Assembly: GCF_000243315.1 (NCBI RefSeq)
Contig: NZ_JH597761.1
Location: 533,440 to 597,439 of the forward strand
DNA length: 64,000 nt
DNA from: Metallosphaera yellowstonensis MK1
Lineage (GTDB): Archaea; Thermoproteota; Thermoprotei_A; Sulfolobales; Sulfolobaceae
Direction: 5' to 3'
Shown here piece by piece: positions 27,694-36,174 of this stretch (positions within the stretch are counted from its first letter, which is position 1; every line of letters begins with the position of its first letter). The notes under the pieces were generated by a model that saw only the letters and a list, made by a program, of their open reading frames with translations, did not search any database and was not told the DNA's origin. The position numbers were made by a program, and so were the translations under genes.

Positions 27694-28158
27694 CACAGTC
27701 TTACAGCAGGCGTAATATACCTTCCTTCCCATCCTAACTGTCATGGGCTCTCCCCTGATCTCTCCTCCGCAGTAGTCGCATGTGATTTCGGCCCTCCTTA
27801 CCTTTGGTACACCAGATCTCTCAACTGCAAGAAAATACTGTGACACTCTCGTCCCGGACAAGTTCTCCTCCACGTCCTTTAGCGTTCCCCTTAAGACCAT
27901 CATGTACCTACCATCCAGGAGCTTATAACACTCTCCCTCACATGCGTCTACCAGGGCGAAGATGACCACCTGGCCCTCCTCATGGTAGTCCACGGTGAAC
28001 CTAACTCCCTTCTACCTCAGTGACCTTATGACCTTGGCGACCGTGGCCCTGCTAACTCCAAGTCCCTCTGCTAGCTCGCTCGCGCTCCTCCTGGAATCTT
28101 CTCTCAACATCCGTAACACCTTGTATTCTAAGGCCGTAAGTTCATTTACATTTGACAT
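27637..28158 (-). pseudogene. copT: CopT-like copper regulator (HTH plus TRASH domain), interrupted by TAG and truncated
   Basis: From ATG 28158 the frame reads an N-terminal winged helix-turn-helix ([20 protein letters not shown]), then a TAG stop at 28012-28014 where relatives continue, then FTVDYHEEGQVVIFALVDAC and a TRASH metal-binding domain (CDYCGGEIRGEP ... YYACCKT). The cysteine expected after KT is lost because a miniature IS607 element joins there, adding TLLRNYSLFLITSKYRFN. The gene is divergent from copA, the usual arrangement. The downstream piece alone (MDYHEEG on, 27993) could be translated but would lack the DNA-binding domain. Confidence 0.75.
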
Positions 28159-28263
28159 AGGAGTAGTTGTATTTCACAAAAAAGATTTTCCAGACACGTG
28201 TCTTACTCCATGTTTTACTTTGTAAACAATGGGTATTTAATGCAGTTTCCACAGAAGATCCTT

Positions 28264-30507
28264 ATGGATCGTGAGAGAAACGTTGCACAGAAGCTGAGGA
28301 TGGACCAGGAGCTGAAGGTGGTGGGCATGCACTGTGCCACCTGCGAGGTCACGGTGACAAAGGCCATCTCCTCGGTGAGCGGAGTCAAGGACGCCAAGGT
28401 GAACTTGGCCTCTGGAAGTGCACGTGTTACTCTGGAGGGAGGTAGACTCAAGGATGTAGTGCAGGCCGTGAGGAGGGCAGGTTACGACGTCGTGACGCAG
28501 AAGTTCACCGCCAAGGTTCACTTGAGCGAGGAGGAGGCGGGGGCACTCACGGAGTTCCTTGAGGGATTGGAAGGGGTAATTTACGCCAAGGTCAACCCCA
28601 GTTCCGGTACGCTCTTGGTCGAGATAAACCCCCTTTCCACCTCTCCACAGACCGTTCTGGAGAGGTTGAGGGAGAGGGGGTACAGGGTTGAGTTATCTAA
28701 ACAGGAGGTCAGAGGGAGGAGAGACTTCCATGACCTCTTGGTCAAGCTCCTGGTTGGCTCAGTCCTCACACCGTTCACGCTACTTCCAGTCCCGTTCCTT
28801 CAAGCTGTAGTGTCAGCACCGGTGATCTTCTACTCAGGACTCAGGTTTCATTTGGGAACTGTGAGGGCCCTGAGGAATCACACGACCAACATGGACGTCT
28901 TGGTCTCACTTTCCTCCCTTGTGGGATGGTTCTACAGTCTCCTCTCTCTCCTCTACCTCCACGAGGGATACTTCTTTGACGCTTCTTCAGCCTTGGTCAC
29001 GTTCATCCTTGCCGGCAAGACCATGGAGGCATACATTAAGGAGAGGACGAGTAACGACGTGGTGAGGCTCCAATCGGTGATGGCCCAAACCGAGGACGGA
29101 AGGACTGTAGACTCCAGGGAACTCAAGCCCGGTGACGTAGCTGTAGTGAGGTCGGGTGAGGTCATCCCGGCAGACGGCGTGGTGAAGGAGGGTGAGGGTT
29201 ATGTGGAAGAGTCCATCTACACCGGGGAAGTGATGCCAGTGAGGAAGAGTGTGGGAGAGCCGGTGATAGGTGGCTCGACCCTGGTGTCAGGATTCCTCAA
29301 GGTCCACGTGACCAGGAGCGGTGAGAGGACTTACCTCTCGCAGGTGGTGGAGGCAGTTAAGGAGGCTGAGACCGTGAGGTTACCCATCCAGTCACTGGTC
29401 GACAGGATATCGTCCCTGTTTGTTCCAAGCATCGTCGTGATATCACTGTTTACCTTCCTGGTCTGGTACGGGATCCTTCACTACTCCCTTGCCTTCTCCC
29501 TGGCTATCTCCATCGCCGTGCTAGCCTCAGCGTGTCCCTGCGGTTTCGGTCTAGCCACACCCATGGCGATAATGGTGGGTATAAGGAGGCTCGTGAGGAG
29601 GGGGATAGTGGTCAGGAACGGAGAGAGTCTGGAGAGGCTCAAGCTAGTGAAGACAGTGATCTTCGATAAGACCGGTACCATAACCAAGGGAGAGATGAGG
29701 GTACTGAAGGTGGAGGAGAGGGAGCCTGGAGCCATGAGGATGGCACTGGCCCTCGAGAGGTTCAGCAATCACCCTGTGGCCAAGGCCCTCCTCAGGTTCG
29801 GCAACTCCGACCTTCAGGTTAAGCACTTCACGGAGCTTGAGGGAGGAGTTTACGGAAAGGTTGACGGGAGGGAAGTACTGGTGGGAAACAGGGAGTTGGT
29901 GAAGAAGAACTGTGAAGGTGACTTCAAGGGAGATCTGGCCATATGCGTGGACTGGAAGGTGGTTGGAGAGGTTTGGCTGGAGGACGAGATCAAGGACGAG
30001 GCCAGGGAGTTGGTCGAGAGGCTCAAGGAGATGGGATATAAGGTAGTCATAGCCACAGGGGACTCGAGCTCCCTTGCTGACAGGGTGGGTGAGGAGTTGG
30101 GAGTGAAGGTGTACAAGGGGCTTTCCCCGGATCAGAAGGTTGAGCTGGTGAGGGAGCTGAAGGGGGAGGGAGTCATGTTCGTTGGAGACGGTGTGAACGA
30201 CGCCCAGGCCATGAGGGAAGCTGATGTCGGGGTGGCCGTGTCCACGGGGACGGACATAGCCAAGTACGCCGGTGACGTAATAGTTCCTAACCTACAGTCC
30301 CTCCTGGTTCTCATCAAGCAGTCCAGAAGGACGTTGAGGAAGGTAAAAGAGAACGTTGCCTGGGCCCTGACCTACAACGCCATACTCGTCCCAATAGCTG
30401 CTGGGGTCCTCTATCCTTTCACTGGGATCTATCTCCCCCCAGAGTTCGCCGCCCTGGGCATGGCCATGAACAGTGTAAGTGTAGTGCTGTGGAGTCTCGT
30501 TCAGTGA
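28264..30507 (+). CDS. copA: P1B-type copper-exporting ATPase
   Basis: 747 residues from ATG 28264, preferred because a TATA-like gtatttaat box lies about 28 bp upstream (an in-frame ATG at 28198 lies upstream of it). Order: heavy-metal domain with GMHCATC; a second such domain lacking cysteines; membrane helices; TGE loop in YTGEVMPV; the CPC transport motif in SACPCGFGLATP; phosphorylation site DKTGTITKG; nucleotide domain; GDGVNDAQA hinge; two final helices. It expels Cu(I) using ATP. CPC and the HMA cysteines favour copper over zinc. T-rich gcttttttg after the stop may terminate transcription. Confidence 0.95.
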   Translation: MDRERNVAQKLRMDQELKVVGMHCATCEVTVTKAISSVSGVKDAKVNLASGSARVTLEGGRLKDVVQAVRRAGYDVVTQKFTAKVHLSEEEAGALTEFLEGLEGVIYAKVNPSSGTLLVEINPLSTSPQTVLERLRERGYRVELSKQEVRGRRDFHDLLVKLLVGSVLTPFTLLPVPFLQAVVSAPVIFYSGLRFHLGTVRALRNHTTNMDVLVSLSSLVGWFYSLLSLLYLHEGYFFDASSALVTFILAGKTMEAYIKERTSNDVVRLQSVMAQTEDGRTVDSRELKPGDVAVVRSGEVIPADGVVKEGEGYVEESIYTGEVMPVRKSVGEPVIGGSTLVSGFLKVHVTRSGERTYLSQVVEAVKEAETVRLPIQSLVDRISSLFVPSIVVISLFTFLVWYGILHYSLAFSLAISIAVLASACPCGFGLATPMAIMVGIRRLVRRGIVVRNGESLERLKLVKTVIFDKTGTITKGEMRVLKVEEREPGAMRMALALERFSNHPVAKALLRFGNSDLQVKHFTELEGGVYGKVDGREVLVGNRELVKKNCEGDFKGDLAICVDWKVVGEVWLEDEIKDEARELVERLKEMGYKVVIATGDSSSLADRVGEELGVKVYKGLSPDQKVELVRELKGEGVMFVGDGVNDAQAMREADVGVAVSTGTDIAKYAGDVIVPNLQSLLVLIKQSRRTLRKVKENVAWALTYNAILVPIAAGVLYPFTGIYLPPEFAALGMAMNSVSVVLWSLVQ

Positions 30508-30861
30508 GCGTCCAGCTTTTTTGATGAGACTGCAATGCGTTGAACCCGTGATTTGCGGAGTTAACTGTAAAACATCCTTTGTTTAGAACTTCCATGCGGA
30601 AATGCTAGAGACGTAATTCACGATCCTTTAAACAGACGCTCTATGACTTAGCTTAAAATATCGAAATCAGATATTTATCATTCCTTGCTTCTCTAGAAAC
30701 AATATATCTAGGATCCCCTTATACATGAAAAATTTTCACTCAGTTGAGGTCACTGACACCAAATCTCACGATCTACCATTATAATTCCTTGACTTCACAG
30801 TGAACATTTTTAATAGGTGTAGCCCGCCATAAATTAGTGTAATCAAAAAGGTTATTAATGA
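30508..30861. other. Intergenic region, nothing recognised
   Basis: A/T-rich sequence between copA and an insertion sequence. No gene, repeat or RNA is evident. Confidence 0.5.
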
Positions 30862-32049
30862 ACAGCAGTTATGGGAATCTTAGGGAAGTAATACGAAGAA
30901 GTCGGTATTAGCGAGAAGTTTTTATTTTTCGACGTCGTCCCGCTGAAAAGATGCTGAACGGAAAGGGATCGATCGAACTCGCTAGGGAGAGGCTGGTCAA
31001 GGCGGTCAACAGGCTGGGCGTGGTCAGGAGGAAGGGGAGGAGCAGGAAGGTCGGGTTGGCGCTAGTCCTCATGGTCCTGGTAGGTGGGAGGGCCAGCGTG
31101 AGGAACGCGGCCGAGACGTTCGGGTTGGACTACGCAAACCTGCTGGAGGCGTTGGGAGAACTCGACGGCGCGTGGAGGGACTACCTGGAGGTCCTGTCGG
31201 GGCTGGTGAAGGGTGAGGTGGCCGTCATCATAGACGACACCGTGGACCACGACGCTCCAGGGGGAGGGACGTGAGCCCCTGAGAACTACTGGATCTACTG
31301 CCACACCCACGGGAGGTTCGAGAGGGCCAAGCTCCTCACGGTAGCCGTAGTGGACCTCTCCACGGGCAGGACGTTCATGGTGGGGGCTTTCCCCTACGTC
31401 GTGAGGAAGATGTTGGATCTGGGGATGGTCACCGAGTTCAAGACCAAGATCGAGATGGCCAGGGAGATGTTGGACGTGCTCAAGGAGCGCTTCCGCGTGT
31501 CCAGGGTCGTCTTCGACCCCAGTACTGGTCCGAGAAGCTCGTGAGGGACAACGTGGTGTCTGAGCTCAAGTCCAACCGAGCCCAGGGTCGAGTCGGTCCA
31601 GGGGACCCTCGAGGAGGTGGAGGGACACCTCCGAGTGGGAGACCTACCCCCCCCCCCGGAGTCTACTACGCCGACCTGACCCTGGGAGACCGAGTGGTTA
31701 CGGTAAAATTGCTAGTCCGGGAATATAAACGTGACTCCGGGACACACGTCAGGTACCTCTACACGACCGACCTCTCGCTCAGCGAGGAAGTCGAGGAGGC
31801 CTGTCGTGTGGGAGATCGAGGAACTCCAAGGGACGTCAAGGCCCTGGGACTGGGGGACTCCTCGTTCTGGAGGGGGATAAGCTTAAGGGCTACCTCACGA
31901 TCTTCACCATCAATAACGTCGTCAGGGATCTGGTGGGGGAGCTGAACCTTAGGAGCGTGGAGGCGTTCCTCAGGCTCTCGAGCGCCCCTTAGGCGGACCG
32001 CCGGGGCTGATGAAAATCTTTAAGTTACGTTAAAGTCCCATAACTGCTG
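30862..32049 (+). mobile_element. ISC1217-like insertion sequence, copy 3 (fullest copy)
   Basis: Starts acagcagttatgggaatctt and ends aagtcccataactgctg. The right end joins directly to the last codons of a tnpB (cttgaatatcttactcaaga), so this copy sits in or was joined to an older IS607-type remnant. No target duplication is visible. Confidence 0.85.
30951..32034 (+). pseudogene. ISC1217-like DDE transposase, interrupted
   Basis: The best-preserved copy, yet broken. It runs MLNGKGSIELARERLVKAVN, IIDDTVDHDAPG (first Asp), a TGA stop, APENYWIYCHTHGRFERAK, a frame change just after VVFD (second Asp), GVYYADLTLGDRVVTVKLL, YLYTTDLSLSE, a frame change before the expected WEIEELQ (third acidic residue), and after further frame changes GLMKIFKLR. 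Without these lesions it would be about 350 residues. Confidence 0.85.
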
Positions 32050-32230
32050 CTTGAATATCTTACTCAAGATGTGCGGGTTTCCCCACCTCTCTCGCTCCCA
32101 GTGGGAGTAGGTGGGTTTAGGTTACCCCGCTAAGGGGACGGAAAGGTAACGGGTTTCCCCGTGACCCCGGTGAAGCCCAAGGGCTGAGGATTGATATTAA
32201 ATATTATGAAATCCTATGAAGCCCGAACCC
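32050..32230 (+). ncRNA. tnpB 3' remnant with predicted omega-RNA scaffold, copy B
   Basis: Contains the final tnpB codons (KMCGFPHLS) and the conserved right end from accccgctaagggg (32124) to gaagcccgaaccc (32230), with the shared core aagggctgagga. Bases beyond the end, the would-be guide, are atatagggtaaacatgcttc. No tnpB is left to use it. Confidence 0.5.
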
Positions 32231-32269
32231 ATATAGGGTAAACATGCTTCCACATTATGACAAAAAAGT

Positions 32270-32590
32270 TTATTTCCTTTCGTGGGGGTGACCGATGGAT
32301 GGAGTAGACTTGATGACCTCGATAGCCCTGTCCACAGGTATCGCCAGGTATGACTTAGTTCTAACAGTCCCTCTACTGTTCAGCTCTATTATGGCCTTCA
32401 GGAACTTCTCGGGATCGTCGACCTCCACGACGTTGATGAAATCTATGTCCCCGAAGACCACGTATTGATCCCTCACCTTTGCTCCCACCTTAGTCAACTC
32501 TTCGTTTACCGACTTAATTCTCTCAGGCTTATCGGCTATGGTCTCGGCCCCCTTATCCGTTAGAGACGAAATGACGATGAAGATAGCCAT
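32270..32590 (-). CDS. GYD-domain protein
   Basis: 106 residues with a ferredoxin-like fold pattern: VISSLTDKGAETIADKPERI, then VGAKVRDQYVVFGDIDFINV and VRTKSYLAIPVD, typical of the small GYD family. These proteins are found singly in archaea and bacteria and have no established function. Length is typical. Confidence 0.75.
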   Translation of the reverse strand: MAIFIVISSLTDKGAETIADKPERIKSVNEELTKVGAKVRDQYVVFGDIDFINVVEVDDPEKFLKAIIELNSRGTVRTKSYLAIPVDRAIEVIKSTPSIGHPHERK

Positions 32591-32639
32591 TATAGATATT
32601 AAAGCTCTTTAAACATTTAAACCTTCCTTAAATCGAGAA

Positions 32640-32937
32640 AGGGTCAATAGCGAATAGGGGGACTCTCGCTGCTGACCTCCTCGTGTGAGTGCACCTCAGA
32701 GGGAGTTGACCTAGAACACACCCACGGTGTTAAGCGATCGACTCTCTAACGACTCTCTAAGTTCGACCCAGATTCAAGGGAATATGCCATCAAGCATCAG
32801 TCATGGAATTTTTCGTTAAGTATTACCTTAAAGTCAAGGCAAAACTGCTGAGTTAGGTTAGCCTTCACTTTCCTCCCTGTAGGAGTCCCCGAACACTCAT
32901 TTCCGACGAAGTTATCTTTTTCTATTCCATTAAGGAT
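32640..32937. other. Intergenic region with one degenerate miniature element
   Basis: A shortened family member at 32795-32851 (catcagtcatggaatttttc ... aaaactgctg) is the only recognisable feature. Confidence 0.5.
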
Positions 32938-32955
32938 TTTACGACATGTCGTAAA
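32938..32955. promoter_or_regulatory. Perfect 18-bp palindrome upstream of a ZIP transporter gene
   Basis: tttacgacatgtcgtaaa is its own reverse complement and directly precedes the TATA-like cttaaatac box (32957-32965), itself about 26 bp before the ATG at 32987. The position suits an operator for a metal-responsive regulator. Confidence 0.75.
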
Positions 32956-32986
32956 TCTTAAATACTCTCCCTCCCATTAGTCCTAC

Positions 32987-33685
32987 ATGATAACTCCTCT
33001 AGTTCTAGGCGCACTCGCAGGGATCACGGTTTTCGTGGGAGCGTTCTCGGCATCTTACCTGACCAGGAGTAGAGCGGAGTTGGTCAACTCCCTGGGGGCA
33101 GGGATATTGCTCTTCATCGCCTTGGAGGCGGCCTCCGACTCCCAGGAGGCAGTGAAGGGGCTCTTTGACGAGCTACTGATACTGTCGGCCTTCGTCCTGA
33201 CCCTGATCCTGATATCTGGATTGGAGAGGCATCTCAGGATAAGTGAGAGGAGTTTGACAAACTCGGGTGTCATAGCTGTGGCACTGGGAGTTCACAACGT
33301 GGGGGAAGGGTTCGCAATAGCCTCAGCTCTCCTGGCCGGACAGCTCTCCTCAGCCCTAGCCTTCACCTTAGGTTTCTCAATTCATAATGCCACGGAGGGT
33401 GTGGCTATCTCAGCTCCCATGAGTAAAAGAAGATTGGGATTTCTCGCTCTTCTCTCAGCCGTAGCCGGGCTCCCAACCATCCTCGGGGCTTCGGTTTACT
33501 ACCTGGGGTACGCTGGGGGTTTGGAGATCGGAGTACTTGACGCGATTGCCTTCGCGTCGGTGCTTTACGCCTTCGTGAAGATCTTCAGGGACAGGGGAGT
33601 CAGCAGTTGGATACTCATGGGCCTCGGCTTCGCCTTGGGTACCTTAACGGAACTCCTGATCAGCTATGCCCTGGGGAACAGCTGA
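32987..33685 (+). CDS. ZIP-family divalent metal transporter
   Basis: 232 residues with about eight hydrophobic helices. The two ZIP signature helices are clear: GVHNVGEGFAIA and SIHNATEGVAIS, whose His, Asn and Glu form the binuclear metal site. The cytoplasmic loop is short and not histidine-rich. It would bring zinc, iron or manganese into the cytoplasm; the metal cannot be specified. Probable control through the palindrome at 32938-32955. Confidence 0.88.
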   Translation: MITPLVLGALAGITVFVGAFSASYLTRSRAELVNSLGAGILLFIALEAASDSQEAVKGLFDELLILSAFVLTLILISGLERHLRISERSLTNSGVIAVALGVHNVGEGFAIASALLAGQLSSALAFTLGFSIHNATEGVAISAPMSKRRLGFLALLSAVAGLPTILGASVYYLGYAGGLEIGVLDAIAFASVLYAFVKIFRDRGVSSWILMGLGFALGTLTELLISYALGNS

Positions 33686-33720
33686 ACCTTTCCTGGAGCT
33701 CTGGTAAGGCTTCACGGAAG

Positions 33721-33804
33721 ACTTGTCAATTAAATGACAAGTTTTACGTCAAACTTGTCAGTGAATAACAAGTCTTAAATAAAACTTGTCGATACATTGA
33801 CAAA
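33721..33804 (+). promoter_or_regulatory. Three spaced inverted repeats over the promoter of an AAA ATPase gene
   Basis: Inverted repeats of the form acttgtca-N6-tgacaagt begin at 33721 (perfect arms), 33753 and 33784, spaced 31-32 bp, about three helical turns. The second ends just before the TATA-like cttaaataaaa (33774-33783) and the third covers the predicted transcription start and reaches the ATG at 33805. The layout suggests cooperative repression. Confidence 0.8.
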
Positions 33805-35109
33805 ATGTCCCTGATTTCACAGATGAACTTTCAAAATCCCTGGTGGGCCGACAAGGGCAAGATTTACGAGGACGAGCACATTAGGAAGGTCCTCTCCTCT
33901 AAACCTAGGTTCTTGATACGGTATCCAGAGGGAAACCTGTTGGTCCTGGGGCCCAGGCAGGTGGGCAAGACGAGCCTCATGAAGACCGCGATTATGAGAC
34001 TCCTGGAGAGTGGCGTCGAGCCGGCTAAGATACTGTTCTTCTCCTGTGACTCACTCAAGGACAAGGGAGATCTCGTGTCCCTCCTCTCTGATTACAGGAG
34101 CCTCGTCAACTCCGAGGGAGGCTTCATCTTCCTGGATGAAATAACCTTTGTCAGGGAGTGGAACGTCGGACTTCTCCATCTCTTTAACTCGGGTTACTTA
34201 CGTGACTCCACGATATACGTGAGCGGTTCCTCCTCGGTTTCCCTCATGAAGGAGACTCTCCCGGGTAGGCCTCTAAGTAAGGTAGTTCTCTACCCCCTCA
34301 ACTTCAGGGTCATATTCAACGTGTTCTTCAGGGAGCTCAACCTGCATAAAGTTCCGCTCAGCGACATCAAGGGTTTCTATAATACTTCCACTAAACTGTT
34401 GCCGCATTTACCTCAACTGAACAGGGCGTTAATGGAATACGTGAAGAGAGGGGGGTTCTTCACCACGAACTACGTGGATGGTGATCCCCTAAACGTCCTC
34501 TATGAGGTCTATAAGGACGCAGTGTTAAGTGACCTGGCTAGACTGGGCAGGAACGAGAGGACTTTCAAGGAGATAATGGCAAAAATAGTAGAATCCTACG
34601 GCTCTAGGATCTCTGAGAACACAATAGCGAAGAGGACTTCCGTGGGTTCCCACAACACGGTCTCCTCCTACCTCGACCTAGCTGAGAAGCTATTCGTGCT
34701 GAGGACGTTTTGGAAGGTAGAGAACGGGAGGGTCAATACCAGGTCGTTTAAGAAGGTTTACTTCGTAGATCCGTTCATATACAGGGTAATGAGGAGGTAC
34801 TCCACGGGTGAGGGGATCAGTGAGGAGGACGTTCCGCACGTGGTGGAGGGAATAGTAGGTGAGCACTTGGCCAGGGAGTACTCCACGGGTTACACCTTCT
34901 TTAAGGGAGGTAGGGAGGTGGACTTCGTGATAGATGACGTCGGGGTAGAGGTGAAGTTCGGTGGAGGAGAGTTCAGGGACTTGAGGATGGATAAGGGATA
35001 CGTGTTAACGTTAGACGAGATGAGGATCGAGGGTAACAAGGCTATAATGCCCATCTCAATGTTCCTATACATGATCTCGTCCAACAGGGTTTTGTACCCC
35101 TGGAGTTAG
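33805..35109 (+). CDS. AAA ATPase with C-terminal DUF4143 nuclease-like domain
   Basis: 434 residues. Walker A is GPRQVGKTSLMK near residue 50 and Walker B is GGFIFLDEITFVREW; the sensor region includes YVSGSSS. The C-terminal third has the DUF4143 pattern GEHLAREYSTGYTFFKGGRE followed by VDFVIDDVGVEVKFGG, a D-ExK-like nuclease fold motif. Such ATPases are widespread in archaea, often mobile or accessory, and their function is unproven. The gene is alone and its promoter carries three inverted repeats, so it is probably tightly regulated, perhaps by itself. Confidence 0.85.
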   Translation: MSLISQMNFQNPWWADKGKIYEDEHIRKVLSSKPRFLIRYPEGNLLVLGPRQVGKTSLMKTAIMRLLESGVEPAKILFFSCDSLKDKGDLVSLLSDYRSLVNSEGGFIFLDEITFVREWNVGLLHLFNSGYLRDSTIYVSGSSSVSLMKETLPGRPLSKVVLYPLNFRVIFNVFFRELNLHKVPLSDIKGFYNTSTKLLPHLPQLNRALMEYVKRGGFFTTNYVDGDPLNVLYEVYKDAVLSDLARLGRNERTFKEIMAKIVESYGSRISENTIAKRTSVGSHNTVSSYLDLAEKLFVLRTFWKVENGRVNTRSFKKVYFVDPFIYRVMRRYSTGEGISEEDVPHVVEGIVGEHLAREYSTGYTFFKGGREVDFVIDDVGVEVKFGGGEFRDLRMDKGYVLTLDEMRIEGNKAIMPISMFLYMISSNRVLYPWS

Positions 35110-35535
35110 AGGGGCTGATTCCTCTTTTATGATGGAGGAAATGTTTTACATTTGTTCATTCTAGGTCTTAGGTTAGAGAACATGATCTCTCACACATGTG
35201 GACTATGCCCAAAAGGGAGTGATGGCAGATGTGACCAGCATACGGTTGGGCTCAAAGGAGTACCACGACCAATCTCCAGAACCTTTGGGTTAACTTTTAA
35301 AAATAGGTAACCACAGGCTGTAATATGACTGACGAGGTAACCCTTGCCTTCTTCGAGGTCTCTCTCCTCATATTCTTGGCTGAGGCGGTGAGGAGCTTCC
35401 TGGGAAAGTACGGCATACCTCTCTTGATAGGGGAGATAGCCACTGGCGTCATGTTGAGCCCTTACACCCTAGGGGCTGAATCCTTTCTCACGTTAATAGA
35501 AATCTTTTTATATTTGTTTATTATCAACCAATCTT

Positions 35536-36174
35536 GTGGAGAGACTACTGAGACCTAAGGAGGCTTGCCAACTGCTCAGCATTTCATACTCAACACTCCT
35601 ACGGTGGATTAGAGAAGGGAAAATAAAGGTGGTAACGACTGAAGGAGGGAAGTACAGGATACCTTACAGCGAGATAAAGAAGTACTTAGAGAAGAGGGAA
35701 GAGACGAGGGCTGTAATTTACGCAAGGGTGTCCTCGGCTGACCGGAGAGAGGACTTGGAGAGGCAAGTGAACTACCTAACAAATTACGCAACGGCGAAGG
35801 GTTACAAGGTAGTTGAGGTACTGAAAGATGTAGCTAGCGGGTTGAACACAGGAAGGGAAGGATTGCTTAAGTTATTCAAACTTGTTGAGGGAAGGAGTGT
35901 GGACGTCGTATTAATAACATACAAAGACAGACTTACAAGATTTGGATTTGAGTACCTTGAGGAGTTCTTCTCAACCGTGGGAGTTAAGATTGAAGTAGTT
36001 TTCGGAGAAGAACCTAAGGATACACAGGAACTTGTGGAGGACTTAATCTCAATCATTACCTCATTCGCAGGGAAAATTTACGGAATGAGGAGTCACAAGA
36101 AGACAGTCCTGGTTCAAGGCGTAAAAAAGTTGATAGGTGAGTTGAGTGGAGAGGACAGTGAAGCTAAGGGTTAG
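35536..36174 (+). CDS. tnpA: IS607 TnpA serine recombinase
   Basis: 212 residues, intact, GTG start. MerR-like DNA-binding N-terminus (LLRPKEACQLLSISYSTLLR), then the resolvase domain with the catalytic serine in VIYARVSSADRREDLERQ, GYKVVEVLKDVASGLNTGRE, VLITYKDRLTRFGFEYLEEF and a C-terminal ELVEDLISIITSFAGKIYG. It would cut and rejoin DNA through a phosphoserine link with loose G-rich target choice. tnpB starts 29 bp before its stop. Confidence 0.92.
   Translation: MERLLRPKEACQLLSISYSTLLRWIREGKIKVVTTEGGKYRIPYSEIKKYLEKREETRAVIYARVSSADRREDLERQVNYLTNYATAKGYKVVEVLKDVASGLNTGREGLLKLFKLVEGRSVDVVLITYKDRLTRFGFEYLEEFFSTVGVKIEVVFGEEPKDTQELVEDLISIITSFAGKIYGMRSHKKTVLVQGVKKLIGELSGEDSEAKG

Noticed and set aside
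27637-27993. Stand-alone TRASH-domain protein starting at MDYHEEG
   Set aside because: The upstream frame encodes the matching helix-turn-helix separated only by a TAG, so a broken CopT is more likely than a separate small gene.
33721-33804. CRISPR-like array, because a motif recurs three times at even spacing
   Set aside because: Each unit is itself an inverted repeat of about 21 bp with short gaps, lies exactly over a promoter and has only three copies; an operator cluster explains it better.
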